Shown in pieces: positions 20,782-34,489 of a DNA stretch of 64,000 nucleotides (the stretch's first letter is position 1; each line of letters begins with the position of its first letter). Location of the stretch: the NCBI GenBank assembly GCA_013115125.1, contig JABANN010000054.1, positions 31,271 through 95,270 of the forward strand. The letters are read 5' to 3'. The position numbers and the translations under genes are program-made. This DNA comes from Perkinsus olseni (lineage: Eukaryota > Perkinsozoa > Perkinsida). The notes beneath the pieces were generated by a model. That model worked only from the letters and a program-made list of their open reading frames with translations. It ran no database searches and was not told where the DNA came from.

Positions 20782-21596
20782 CTACTTCCACACCTTTATT
20801 AGTACCTTGCATAAAGCCTCATACTCCCTGAGCTGATTTTTGAACCCTTCATGCGGGGCACAGCAATGCCGCCTCGTGAGGATATAGGCGAGGGTCTCGT
20901 CCGTCGTAAGGCCATACCTATACTCCAAAGTGAGGTAGAAGGGGCTTCAATCACTCACTTCGCTATTATATAAGCAGCCACCAGAGTAGAGGACCGTGAG
21001 AGTCCTGCATTACCATGCACCTATTGACGTACATGATGCAACGGTGAGGGAGCGTCTTACTAATATCTTATGTAAAGGGCTTGCTGATAGAACTGAATGT
21101 ATGAATTCGCTAACTGGCTTGAAGTGCCGTATCATGTTCTCAAAGGGCGAGTCTCGTGCATCGACGATGAAGTACTGAGTATATGAGAGATACGCTAATT
21201 GTAACCAGTAACATCGCCTTACCGTTATGCCCTCATCCACAAACTTCTCCCTTAAGAAACGACTCTCCTCGGCACTTCGGACGATGACAATCTGTGAAAC
21301 CAAGGCTTTATAGCATTACGCTGAGTCTTCATAGCATTACGTGGGTTATTCCAGCTTGTCGTAGTGTGTCAATATCACGAGCACAGCCGAATGGACCGAG
21401 ATAGAGGTTGGGTATTATCTCCTGGGCCTGCATAGGGATGGCCTTTCTCCAGTCCAATGATAAGAGCGTTCAATAAAGACCCGCCGATTAGCAGAGGGCT
21501 AAGAGCCACCAGCCCGACTACCACCGGTCTCACCTCCCGCTTCATATCATAGTCCCAAGCCTTCACGGGTGGCAAGAGGGGGAAATCTTCCGGCAT
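20782..21596 (-). CDS. STYX-like pseudophosphatase (catalytic Cys replaced by Gly)
   Basis: A dual-specificity phosphatase fold without catalytic activity. STYX proteins bind phosphorylated partners or compete with active phosphatases (ERK, FBXW7 in animals). Six exons give 174 residues: 21596-21534, 21421-21341, 21291-21223, 21174-21061, 21020-20959 and 20917-20782. Key segments are PLLPPVKAWDYDMKRE, EIIPNLYLGPFGCARDI, YFIVDARDSPFENMIRHF, KILVHGNAGLSRSSTLVAAY, and HEGFKNQLREYEAL. The P-loop reads HGNAGLSRS where active enzymes have HCxxGxSRS, exactly the natural STYX substitution. The N-terminal DMKRE matches the MRRE of STYX. Ends CKVLIKVWK-stop. The gene lies 185 bp from a divergently transcribed CCCH gene. 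Confidence 0.9.
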
Positions 21597-21780
21597 TTCA
21601 ATTAGGCATTTAGAAGCAGATCATGCGCCGCATGTCCTCTTCGATCATGAGGGCTGGCGCATGATATAAAAGCTTTTCGCTCGCCTCATTTCAGCGCAGG
21701 AAGATGTTAATGGGGCCCGGCTTTAGGTTTCCGAGCCTGCCGCCAATCAATGATGAAACTATTCAAAATCTGAATTTCAG

Positions 21781-22392
21781 ATGACGATCTTCACCGCACA
21801 TACAGACCGCGTGCTGTGCTGCCCCGATTTCAGTGTGCACTTTAATAACAGTGTCGGTCCCTGCATGATGAACAGATCAAGCTCCGTGCCATACCTTAGC
21901 AACTCCAAGGCCGTCAACATGAGACTTTATAAGACGAAGATGTGCTCTTTCCACTTGAATGGTGTCTGTGAGCGTGGTAACTTCTGCACTTATGCGCACT
22001 CTACAGAGGAGCTCAACACGACGATGATGGCCTGCCGTGATGCCTGGGAGCCTGGGGTATACTCATGTACGGAGTCTTTCACGGGAGCCTCCACTTGGAG
22101 CGACCCGACACCCGTGATGTCTCCTGAGCGTAGTCCGACCGCATCATCATGTGGTAGTCACTCAATTACAGTCGAAGATTTGATGCCGACGGTTGCCTTC
22201 CTCGGAGAACAGGTCACCGAGCTGAGGGATGAACTACATTGGCGCAATGCTTTTATTATGACGTTATTGAAGCTGCTTTCTGGTCGTGACGGTGCAGATG
22301 ATGTCTTATCGGGGGAATCCCCACCGACACGTGAAGAGCTACTGGACATTATTTCCTATTTGGGAAGTCTTCATCATACAAGCCCTATTTGA
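21781..22392 (+). CDS. CCCH zinc-finger protein
   Basis: Intronless 203-residue protein starting at ATG 21781. One CCCH finger, YKTKMCSFHLNGVCERGNF followed by CTYAH, gives spacing C-x7-C-x5-C-x3-H, preceded by the RLYKTK lead-in typical of TTP/C3H RNA-binding proteins. A Ser/Thr-rich middle precedes a helical C-terminus (EDLMPTVAFLGEQVTELRDE). It probably binds mRNA AU-rich elements or another RNA target. A second finger is not seen. The lack of introns contrasts with its neighbours. Confidence 0.82.
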   Translation: MTIFTAHTDRVLCCPDFSVHFNNSVGPCMMNRSSSVPYLSNSKAVNMRLYKTKMCSFHLNGVCERGNFCTYAHSTEELNTTMMACRDAWEPGVYSCTESFTGASTWSDPTPVMSPERSPTASSCGSHSITVEDLMPTVAFLGEQVTELRDELHWRNAFIMTLLKLLSGRDGADDVLSGESPPTREELLDIISYLGSLHHTSPI

Positions 22393-22880
22393 ACACTAAT
22401 GCAGCAGTAATTAATTCCGGTACTTCCGTCGCGCGATATATTGAATTATCGGTACTCTACCTTGAACTCCCCGTAGGGTTGACCCAACACCCTTGATACG
22501 TTGATTGGCTTTAAGTAATCTAATACGTCAATGGTTGTATTTAATTGGCCATAAGGTCATTGGCAAGATGTATTAGTCTCTCCATGAGTATTCGTGATGA
22601 TGATGAAATTGCAGTGGTTGCGTTGTCATTGAAAGTGCTGTGACTGGGAAAGAGCGTCCTCTGGAGAAACGTGTCCTTCTTGGCTGATGTGATGTCCCGA
22701 GAGCGCCCTATGTCTCTCCCAGAGCATGCTAGATCGAATTACCGCGACTCGTGGTATGCTTGACGACGGGTGAAACGAAATCAGCCAGCGAAAAACTTCG
22801 TTAATTTTCGTCTTAGACGACCACTCGAGTGTAACGTAAAGGCGACAATGACAAGAAACTAGATTGAAACATCATGCTAT
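22393..22880. other. Convergent intergenic gap
   Basis: About 490 bp between the 3' ends of the CCCH gene (plus) and the SET gene (minus). AT-richer than the surrounding DNA. No gene seen. Confidence 0.55.
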
Positions 22881-25011
22881 TCACTTGTGTAACATCATAA
22901 TCACCGATTCGATTGCCTCTGTCAGATCGTCGTGATATTCCTTATACCTGCGGAGGCCCTTATAATCAGATGATACTTCCTCAGCTCACATGGTGTCAAC
23001 AGCAGGACTCGGTTTTCCTATGTCAAGAGATTGCATCCACCGCAGAAGAAGCGCCTCCGCCCTCCTCTCGGCCTCGGCTCTCACCGACGATAGTAAAATC
23101 CGAACCTGAGGAAAGCAAGAGTGATGATCAGTAATTTAAACCCTTCCCGACCATACTTGTGGAGGCAGGCCATGCTGTCTCTCTGAGGCGGAGTACGCCT
23201 GGCATAAACTCTCCAGCTTTCCCTTCTTCTCGGCCAATACATCAATCGACATGTAAGCTACCAGAGCCTCAGGGTACCTCAAGTGAACGTGAATTCGAGG
23301 GCCACGCTCTGACCACTAACCCTACGTGTCCTTTTGAATCGTTATAACATCAGCTTGGTCATCTGCATCATCTCCTGTGATGTCCATATGGACTAGCCTT
23401 CTCATAACGTCTTTCATGTCGCTACCGCCAGGCTTGCTCACGCTCGGCACCTACCACCTCCCAGGCTCCACGGATCAACAGTATTTTAACTACCGCAAAC
23501 TTGTCCGGCTTCCCATTCCGATCCATGCGGAACCCGTAGGTGAACATACTCTGTTCTGCCGAGAGGATATCACCACCCGTGTAGGATATTAGGATCTACA
23601 GTAGTGCCCTGGTGATACCAACTCGGTGATACTACCACTGCTACCTCCTCCCCTGCCCTAATGTCACTCTTCGCTACCAGTGAGATGGTCTCAGATGAAC
23701 CTGCATCCCATTACCTCAGACCCTGCTGAGTCAGCAGAGCCGACTGACACACTTAGTACCTCCCAACCAGCCAGCGGACGTATGTTGTGTACGGATCTCC
23801 GCATTGCCACCACTGCTATCATGGTTAGCGAAGTCCACCAACGGTATGACGAGCAGACCTAGATTGAGGCGAATCATCAGCGATAGAGAGCACCGTGTTG
23901 TACCTTCACCAGCCATCACACCAGCATCACCAGGCACCCCACTAAGACCAAATCCACTTCGACTCAGAAGAACAGCATGGGCCCACAACCACAGCTGCTT
24001 GACCTTGGTGTGCCGGATGAATGTGTCAATAGGACCCTGGTTCAATTCTAGGGTACTCAATATTTCTAACAGATGCCTGAAGGGCTGCTTGTCAAGGTTC
24101 GACTGCTTCGTGCCTTGGACACTACCCCAGCTGCCTCAACGTGTTCTCCTTCATTGACCCAACTGATGCATGCAAGGCGGTACCAGCGATAGAGGACATG
24201 CCGGAGTCATCAAGAAGGAGGGGATGATTCCTGAGCTCGCCGTCCAACCATAGCTTCAGTTCATCTAGATTCTACCTTAGTTTCCGTGCAGTAGGGAGCA
24301 TCCTAGCGTACGGATACCACTTAGTCCTCATCTTAGAGGACTCGGCTGCGGCCTACCACATCATGCTGTCCTCAACAGAACAGTACGGTACGCCTACCAG
24401 TTTCTGACATACTAACCAGAACGCTAGGCAACCCCTCTCGTCTAGTCCAGCTCCCTTCAAAAAACATATCACTGAAGAGTGAGTACTTTTGGAGCATGCA
24501 AAGGACGAGTAGCCCCACCTTTGCCGAAGTCAGGGTCATCACACACCGTGTCAATGTTGATGAGAACCCTGGATTTCTTCGGTATCGTTATTACGGCCGT
24601 ACCGGCTGATATTGCATGTGATGCGACCAGCCCCATACCTACCACCGCATCCAGTTCTAAGTGTGGTAGGCTAGTACCCTTAAGTCCCCGCTCCACTATG
24701 GTTAATGAGCGATGGACCTCCGCTCCCTCGCTAGTCAGGAAGTTGATTATATCTTGACACGCTCGATCTCTGTATACGGTCGATGCGGCTGTCGAGCTCT
24801 CAGGAGATGATCTGCATTCCGGCATAGCGCGGGTACTCCCAAATTCCCAGTACCTCTCCTCACAGCGAACTCTCTCATTCGTAAGCCCCCAGAGAGACAT
24901 ACAGGCTAGTGCAGACACTCCCAGCGCGAAGCTTGGCACATCTCGACGATCACCAGGGGATACTCGCCTAATTCGACCCAGAGCCGTGGAAGCACACCGG
25001 GACCATGACAT
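22881..25011 (-). CDS. SET-domain lysine methyltransferase (RuBisCO-LSMT/SETD family)
   Basis: N-methylates lysine or histidine on a protein substrate. The first ATG is at 25011 (MSWSRCASTALGRIRRV), which looks like a targeting peptide. Exons then give INFLTSEGAEVHRSLTI, MGLVASHAISAGTAVITIPK (start of SET), WAHAVLLSRSGFGL, VIPLVDFANHDS (the DxxNH motif), ISLVAKSDIRAGEEV, and MFTYGFRMDRNGKP. The C-terminal RuBisCO-substrate-binding-like region is seen as PEALVAYMSIDVLAEKKGKL and LRRYKEYHDDLTEAIESVIM. Stop at 22881. The G-x-x-GEE-x-YG order fits SETD3/4/6 and plant LSMT. Internal introns were placed by eye and some joins are approximate. Confidence 0.78.
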
Positions 25012-25140
25012 TGTAGCGCGGAAAACGGAAACCAACCCTCAAGCGGCGTGGGTGGGCTGTAGGATGACAACTTGAAAACGGAACAACTCAATTGTGGAAG
25101 AGAAACACGGTCTTAGTGACTTCGAGTAAACAATCAAAGA

Positions 25141-25960
25141 CTAATGAGACTGATGCTCAATAGGCTTGCCATCGGACCCCATCTCCTTCTCCAACAACTC
25201 CACAGTGTCGGTGTGTCCCGCTTCACGAGCCAAATCAATTGCCTGCTTACCTACATGGAGCGACGTAGATAAAGATATCGTGTATAGCCGCTAGCGTGGC
25301 TGTGCGACGTCGGGCAGCCCATGGCCCCGTTAGTTGGCACAGTCCTTCCATAGTACTACCATCATTGTTCTTCACGGTGTAGCTGCCCTCAGCGCCATTC
25401 TCGCAGAGTAGCCAGACTATGTCCTCGTAACCGCCCTTGGCCGCTACGTGGAGAGCGGTATCACCGTTCTTGTTGACAATGTCCCGATCGCAACCAGCCC
25501 AGAGGAGCTGACTTACACAAGTTCATCATCTTCAACATCCCCCCCCTACTACTACCATCGAGACCATCATCCGAAGATTGCCTCGGCAGGCGATGTGCAA
25601 GGGAGTGTCACCGTTGATATCTTGAATATTCAAGTCGGCACCGCACTCGGCCATCATCGAGGCTGAAGAAGGACAGATATCCAACTTTCCGAGCTACCGA
25701 CAAACTGCTATCTGGGACTAGCAAGTCTGTCATTACCACAAGTCATTTGGTTGTTGGCTACGGCTACATGCATCGGCGATCGGCCAAACTTGTCCAGTTC
25801 ATTGAAAACCTCCGGGTTGGGGGCACTGAATCAACCAGCAGAATTAAGAAGGCGTTATCGATCCTGGAATCTCTCACGCATTTATTGTTGACATGTCCCC
25901 TTTACGGGCTGCCTCGTGGTACTCAGTGTTACTTGTAGCAGCTGATGTTGCCGTGGACAT
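25141..25960 (-). CDS. Ankyrin-repeat protein
   Basis: ATG at 25960 begins MSTATSAATSNTEYHEAARK. Successive exons hold ankyrin repeats: DKFGRSPMHVAVANNQM, AECGADLNIQDINGDTPLHI, NKNGDTALHVAAKGGYEDIV, and a final GKQAIDLAREAGHTDTVELL ending HQSH-stop at 25141. About five repeats and several short introns are present. It acts as a protein-binding scaffold; the partner is unknown. It lies directly between the SET gene and the kinase gene on the same strand. Confidence 0.72.
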
Positions 25961-26225
25961 GGTCGACCGATGATAAGATACACTTCGTAGGTGGACAGGA
26001 TCCTACTGTCCTCAGCGCCGCTGCGCTCCAGTACTTGCGATCTTATCACCACTTGCTAGTTTCCCAACTCTCTTTGCTACAGCAGAACGGTGAAACTCCG
26101 AAGCAGATCGCAGAGAGTGGAGACTGATCCATGAGGCATACACACATGAAGGGCACTGTAATGAAGTTGATCTGGCATACGGCAAACACTCGTCTTTTCA
26201 AGGCAGTTGATGACAACACTGGCGA

Positions 26226-28316
<2,091 letters not shown>

Positions 28317-28646
28317 AGTGAGATGGGCGAGAAAAAAGTCTCAAAACAGAATCTGTAATCGTGTTGCTGCGGTGATTCGTCATCCTATGTGCTCTCCATC
28401 CCCGTACACACGATTCGAACATCCCCGATGTTTTTGAGCTGCACAATTCTACATGCTCCTTTAAAGTCCTGTCCTCATCCTTTGTCGGTCGGATCACGCT
28501 GCGGAGTCAAGCGCGGCATTCTCATCATGACTTTACCAGCGCGGCGACTCATCTATATTGACCTCTGGGAACAAATACACAACCCCAGAAGGAAGTTATC
28601 AACAGAAAGGCAGTTGTATTAACAGTGGAGCAGATATACAAATACC
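28317..28646. other. Short intergenic gap
   Basis: 330 bp between the 5' end of the NDR-like kinase and the 3' end of the HAD gene. Nothing recognised. Confidence 0.5.
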
Positions 28647-29904
28647 CTACGCATTCGTATTGGATGGTGTTGCAAAGAACTCCTTGAGGTCTCCAATGTC
28701 CGCTAGGCTGTCCAAGACCCAGGTGGCCTTGTTGTACCTATCGTAAAAAGTAGTGCTAACACAACGACGATAAGTTAATGTTACGTGGCAGAGTGATCAA
28801 CTTCAGGGCACTGGAAGCGCTTGTCCGGTAAGGCGACAACCCGCATGCCAGCTGCTAGGGCTGCTTGTACTCCCTGTGCTGAGTCTTCGAAAACTATACA
28901 ATCCTGACGATCACAGCAGCATGATCAGAGGAACAGTGATGGGAGAGACACTCTGCCAAATCTATCCATGGGAACGACCACTCATATACAGCGCGTAGGG
29001 AAAAATGTAAAATGCAAAAGTCAGGCCTCTAAGCCACCATGTGGCAAGCGAACGGCGGTCGGACTAGTGGGCTGGCCCACAAGAAGTGAGCCAGCATCAG
29101 GGTGCTGCCTCACGTGGCACAGTCGCCCTACTTGTTACTGTATGATGATATTGCTAGACACGGGGGTAGTCTGGCCAACACACCTTGGGATCAGCATCAA
29201 GCCTCCTAGCAGCCTCAAGGAAGATATCCGGTGAGGGCTTGCCCTTCTTCACATTAGGATCATCTCCACATACACAAATAGAGAAACATTCCTTAATCTG
29301 CGGTATATGGCTGACCTTCTTCTGGAACTGCGGAAAACAACAAGCAGTCATCAAGCCTGATTCCTCAACGGCCGCTTACTGAGGGCGAGATTGAACTCGT
29401 AGCTACGGCGCGCCTAGGATTGTACTTGACCAAGTCGTCCATTATGTGCGCAGCACCTACAACGGAAATTCATCCGAGGGCCGACCGCTACCGTGGCGCC
29501 TTACCCGGCATCAGCTGCAGTGTATTATAGAGGGTATCCATGCACTCATAGTACTCCTTTATGTACTGCTGACGGGGTAGCTGATCTGGAGTGATATTAT
29601 TGCCATCCAAAACCTGACGAGGGTACTGCGGTGTAAGAGCTGGTATCCACCGGACTTACGATACGACTCCAATCCTCTGGTTGAGTGCCCATGAGCTTGG
29701 CATGCAGTGCTGGCGTCACTTTGCCGCCAAACCTCTCGATGGGCTTACTCAAGGCGATGGCCGAGGCACCTGAGGACTACACGGTGCACAGTATTCACAT
29801 TAAGATTGATCACCTTCGTAATCGATAAGGGTGCCGTCAACATCAAAAATAAAAGCAGGAAGGTCGCTTGACGTGGCTGACGACGACGACGATTGTTTTA
29901 CCAT
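28647..29904 (-). CDS. HAD-superfamily phosphatase (HDHD1/pseudouridine-phosphatase-like)
   Basis: Haloacid-dehalogenase-fold hydrolase. The first exon is MVKQSSSSSATSSDLPAFIF followed by DVDGTLIDYE (motif I, DxDGT). Later exons give SKPIERFGGKVTPALHAKLM, LNGNNITPDQLPRQ-type sequence, and IKECFSICVCGDDPNVKKGK followed by PSPDIFLEAARRLD (motif III Lys). Then come CIVFEDSAQGVQAALAAGMR (motif IV) and the tail VLDSLADIGDLKEFFATP, with stop at 28647. The GDDPxVKxGKPxPDIF signature is typical of HDHD1-like enzymes. The ATG at 29904 is chosen, but the frame is open further upstream. Confidence 0.78.
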
Positions 29905-30164
29905 AGTCTTGAGGAACTTACTGGAGATACAATCATGGATCATCAGCTGGACCGCCATTGTGGGTGAGCGGTTATCACGATACTCGGCACTGAACACTGC
30001 CCAGGCTCTAGAAACGCTAATATTACCCCTAGGAACGGTATCAATATTACTACTACAAAATGAAGTGTTTACAACTGAGTGAATTACGATAGTCGAACAA
30101 TTACCGACGGTAGCGATTGTAGATGTGCGATACCTAAGAGGCAAGATGCTCAACACCGCCCCTC

Positions 30165-30720
30165 TTAGAAGGCAGCATGGATTACATCAGAGATGGTCCG
30201 GCAAGACCCACAACGTATGTACTGCGTACCCCAAGGGGCAAGGTTAGATACATGACAAACTGAGCATATCATGTTGATCGTCTAGAAAGGAAACAACTGG
30301 AGCAAAGATGGCCTGCTGCCCTGCTTAGTAGCACCTGTGCACCCATAACAGCACCGTTGCCTGACGGAGCTGGCTCTGCCGTCACGCTGTTCATAGAGTT
30401 GCATCGAGGGCACTGGACGTAGGTGGCATGAGGGGCGAACCTAAGGGGAGAGCAGCAGCAGCATCATCATCAACTAGGCATGGGGACCGAGGTCCTACTC
30501 TAATAGAGTATGGCATCTGTAGCACTCCAATCGAGGCTGTGGCGGAGGCTGAGCAGCAACACAGGCTGACAAGAGTGGCAGCCACAGTGTGAATGCTCAC
30601 CTCCACAATCCGCCTGTTATTGCTAGCTATCGAGGTAATGCTCCCATCAGGATTCTCAATAAAAAACGCTTCCGGTGTTGCTGTTCCGGGGTCCCCGGCA
30701 GACGCGACAGTCGTAGACAT
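30165..30720 (-). CDS. Small zinc-ribbon (LSD1/LITAF-like) protein
   Basis: MSTTVASAGDPGTATPEAFF begins at ATG 30720. Later exons carry paired CxxC motifs: ECYRCHT, VQCPRCNSMNSV, ICSVCHVSNLAPWG, and YIRCGSCRTISDVIHAAF before the stop at 30165. Repeated CxxC pairs with a C-terminal RCGxCRT resemble the LSD1-type zinc fingers of plants and protists. Probably a regulatory or scaffold protein. Frame joins around 30450-30590 are tentative. Confidence 0.55.
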
Positions 30721-30881
30721 CGAAGAATGGCTAAAAGCAAGCAACTGCAGGGTAGCTCTCAACAGCCCATGCACTCGGGAAGTGCATCTCGATTCCCAGC
30801 ACCGTTGTCTATGCCCGTGAACCCTCAGACCCCTATGTTCCGACAGTGAAAACGTTTGTACAGTAGCTTATCATCACGATA

Positions 30882-31578
30882 CTAGGTACCATCGTCATCA
30901 TCGAGGTCTGCATAGAGGGATGCCCGAAAGTCCCCTCCAGAGGCTCTGATGTCCTGCAACTGCTCGCTAATCGATCCAGCGTCAAGGTCCTCATACCGCA
31001 CTAATCGGGTCTTGTCCACCATAACCTGTGAGCAGCCCTGATCGACGTCGTTAGGCCAGTTTCCTTCTCCCCACCTCCTTCTCTATGCCCTTCAGCTTCA
31101 TTGCCTCCCATCGGGTAGCGTCCGACGTATCTCTCTTCTGTCGCTTCCTGGGCCTGATGATGGGAAGACGACACTCTACACTACGACAGGCTTCCTCAAA
31201 CCCCACCCTTCTTGACCGCCATTGCCGTTCTCTAACGACGATGTGCTTCTGATGCTGTCAAGACTACTACTCCGAGAGCTGTGACTACTGGCGACCGATC
31301 GAGGGCTCAGAAGAGCTGAACTAGAAGAGGAGGAGGAAGAGACGCTCCTTTCGGACGCTGCAGAGGGGGACCTGATAGGTGTGCCGTTTCAAACGCTCGC
31401 GAGTTTCGAGCCATCCTCACCGAGATCTAGCAGACGGTGGCCCATGATCTCTGCTTCTACTCCGCGATCGCTCTGGTGGCCGGGGACTCCCAGAGCGGCT
31501 CCGGCTGCTATTGCGACTGGAGCGTAGAGAGGCCGGCTTAGAGGACTGACCGATAGCGATGCCCCTCCGTGGCGGCAT
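30882..31578 (-). CDS. Ser/Arg-rich nuclear protein
   Basis: ATG at 31578 gives MPPRRGIAIGQSSKPASLRS, then RSRSGSPRPPERSRSRSRD. After an intron comes SPSAASERSVSSSSSSSSA and HSSRSSSLDSIRSTSS. Later exons give PRKRQKRDTSDATRWEAMK, VDKTRLVRYEDLDAGSISEQ, and a tail of Asp residues before the stop at 30882. RS dipeptides and a basic KRQKR patch suggest an RNA-processing factor. No RRM is seen, and the C-terminal VDKTRLVRYEDLD block was not recognised. Confidence 0.5.
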
Positions 31579-31826
31579 CCTGGCGGGGAGCAGAGAAAAA
31601 TATGGTACAACGACTGGGGTAGAACACTGCGGGCACTTGAACGAAACATTGCAGGTGCTGCCGTTTATGAAGATAATGGCATTAAGAAAACTGATAAGTG
31701 TCCAGAATACTACTATGATAGTAACATGATGATGGACTGCTGGCTAATATGAAGGACCCTTAGAAAGGAAGGTTTCCGTTGGTATACCCTTGCTGCGATC
31801 AGTGGGTGTGGCTTCCGTAGATGGGC

Positions 31827-34400
31827 CTACCGAAGGAGCGATGAGAACCGGAGAAGACTCCGCTGAGGTCCCTTACTGAGCGACAGGACCGATGCTGGTA
31901 GTCGTGGTGCTGTGCCGGTAGTCCGTTGCCACTCTTCAACACTTGTCCGTGTAGCATTCTGGGTGACCTAATGCGACCGAGTAAGGCCATCTCTCCTCTC
32001 CCCATCCCCTACATGGTATCGCCCTTCGCAAGTCTTCAGCCTCTCAGCTCTGACCGCTACCTGAGTACAACTGCTGTGTGCAGGACCGTTACACAAGTGT
32101 TCTCACCAGTTTGGCCTTCTGCATCTCCAAGGCTGTGATAACGAGACCCCTATCCTGCTCGGCCTGCCGTTGCCTCTCCGCCCATATTTGATTCCTCTTC
32201 TCTAAGGTCCTCTGAGCACAACATCCCGTCGAGCAGGAAGTAGCGGTGGACCCCCTCCTACCCTAGTCCGGTATGTGTCTTGTATGCTCTTCTGGAGCTC
32301 CTTCACCTTAGCCTCAGCCTCATGCAATCTCCGCTTCTCGTCTTCAATCACCTTTCGTATATCCTCCTCCTCTTCCCCACCTAATACCACCTTGCTGACC
32401 CCTCCACATAGCCGACCGGGCTCACCCTGTACTCCACCCTCGTCGGCAGCTCCCACGGCATGCTCACCAGCAAGCCTACGGGCCTCATCCACATCTTTGC
32501 GGGCCTCGTCTAACCATTGCTTGGTAAGAAGCATAGCCTTCTCTGATGACTCTATCGACTTCTCAAGCTTCGCTTTCTACATGAAGACGTCCTAGCTTTT
32601 TCGCTCCTGCCTACGTCCTACCTTATCCGCTATGTCCCTATTATCCTGCCGTAGAGCCTCAAGCCTGGCCCCAGCCTGCCGCAACTGCTGCCTTATCTGC
32701 TGCTGCTGACGGAGCTGCAGACGTACTCTGTCACGAAGTGTTGATGATACTGACGCCTGATAGAACACATCACCTAAACGCCAGGAATTATCAGTACTCT
32801 CTCACCTCCTTTTCCGCGGCCTTGGCTCGAGCCCTTTGGTCCGAGGCGTCTTCGTGCAGCTCAGGAGCCGTTCGAGGCACTTGTCCTGATGAGTACTTGT
32901 CCAATGTGCGCAGCTTAGCGTTGTGAGCACTACCTTCCCCGTTACTTATGGGTACTGGTGACTGCAGATTAGGTAGACTAGCCGTGTGAGATACTGAATA
33001 GAAAGCAATGGTATCCCCAATAGTACTAGCCATCAGAGCGGATGATGAAGGCATGGCTGTGAGCACCCGTCACTACATTTGTTGGCCACATCCATATCAG
33101 TCAGAGTCTCTTCCGTAGAGGGAGCATTACTACGGATAGAGGCCGACAGCTCCATTATACTGTTGGAGGCCCCTGTGCCTGCAGCGCCCTCCTCCTCCTC
33201 CTCTAGCACCTCTGGAGGCTTCCGGAGAACTGCCGATAAAGCAGTCGGTAGGCCTATAAGGTACTCACTTCGAAAAGTACACAGACTGATCTGATAGCTT
33301 ACGAGAGCGGGGTGTCGGGTAGCCAGCCCTAGCCATTGTAACCAAATGCATCGCTACCAAGAACTCTGGGTAGGACAGCTGTCCATCTCTGCTAACATCA
33401 GCGAGGTCCTGATAGCACCACAGACGTGACCTCCACCATCTCCTTTACAATGTACTACCCATATCTGAGTGAGCTCCTCTGAACTCAGACCACTCCTTAC
33501 AAGGAGGTCTCTGGCATCAGCCCCCGACACGAAGCCCGAGGTAGACACGGCCTTAAAGACCTCTGTGTACTTCCCAAGATGCTTGCCTGCTCGATCGCGA
33601 GTACCACATCCGAACACGAACTAGACACGTACGGGATATCCTCCATACAGGGCTCCTCAAGTCGATACCATTAGCGGACTCTTCTGCAATAACATCATCA
33701 ACAACATCACCCTCAGGGGCGTTCGAGTATCTTGCAGAGGCAGGCGGCGGCGTGTCGATCTGAACTCCTTCAAATACTGGTAGCTTGATGGGTGGAACCT
33801 ATCGCAGGAAACCATGCCAAGGGAAGAGGCTTCCTCCCGATCCTGGTACTGTTAGAAGCTCCTCTGTAATCATATCACCAGCAGTAGCACCATCATTCTG
33901 GGCGTGCGCTACTAGCCGACACGCCCGATAAAACCTAGAAAAAAACTCCCAGTCGCCGGTAGCAGATCCTCAGTCTGTTAGTACTCATCAATAGTGAGAC
34001 TTCCCTTGTTGTCACTATCAGCCAAACACCAGATGTCGTGCAGTGTCTTCCGTGGCAGCTTGGACAACGATAAAAACTGAGCCCCTTCCTGTGCACCGAG
34101 AATCCCCCGTCCCTTCGTGTCTGCTGCCCGAAACAGCTTCGGATACCTTCATGAGAACCTCTCAGCATCACAACATAGGGAGGGCAATCCTTCGACTCAC
34201 GCTTCCCGCTCCTCCGGCGTCAACAGTCCCCGTATACTATCAGGTGCAGCTGGTACAGAGGAAAGGCTGGGACTATTCCAAGTATCCTGCCCCGGTGACG
34301 GCCGGTATCCTAAAGACCCACCATATGCCACCACCGTCTCTAATCGGTTACCCCGTCCTACTACCCGTGGCAGCGCCCCCCGCAGCAGGTTGTGGAGGCC
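31827..34400 (-). CDS. EH-domain endocytic adaptor (Eps15/intersectin-like)
   Basis: Two EH domains are visible. The first is LTPEEREAYPKLFRAADTKG with GAQEGAQFLSLSKLPRKTLH, DIWCLADSDNKGSLTIDEFY and ACRLVAHAQ. The second is YTEVFKAVSTSGFVSGADAR with LLVRSGLSSEELTQIWVV and DGQLSYPEFLVAMHLVTMAR. A Ser/Thr-rich linker and long coiled coil follow (EDIRKVIEDEKRRLHEAEAK, RNQIWAERQRQAEQDRGLV), ending FSSLLR-stop at 31827. EH domains bind NPF peptides in clathrin-mediated endocytosis. One inferred intron begins GTACTAAC. The start codon is not fixed; 34400 is an estimate. Confidence 0.72.
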
Positions 34401-34489
34401 ATATTGCTATTCGATTCATCTGCTCGAAAACTACACACGTAGGTCGCATAGATCAGACTAGCAAACACAAGCAGCGGGTAGATGAAACA

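Noticed and set aside
24030-24055. T-arm-like sequence CCTGGTTCAATTCTAGG suggesting a tRNA gene
   Set aside because: It falls inside a coding exon of the SET gene and no other tRNA arms surround it.
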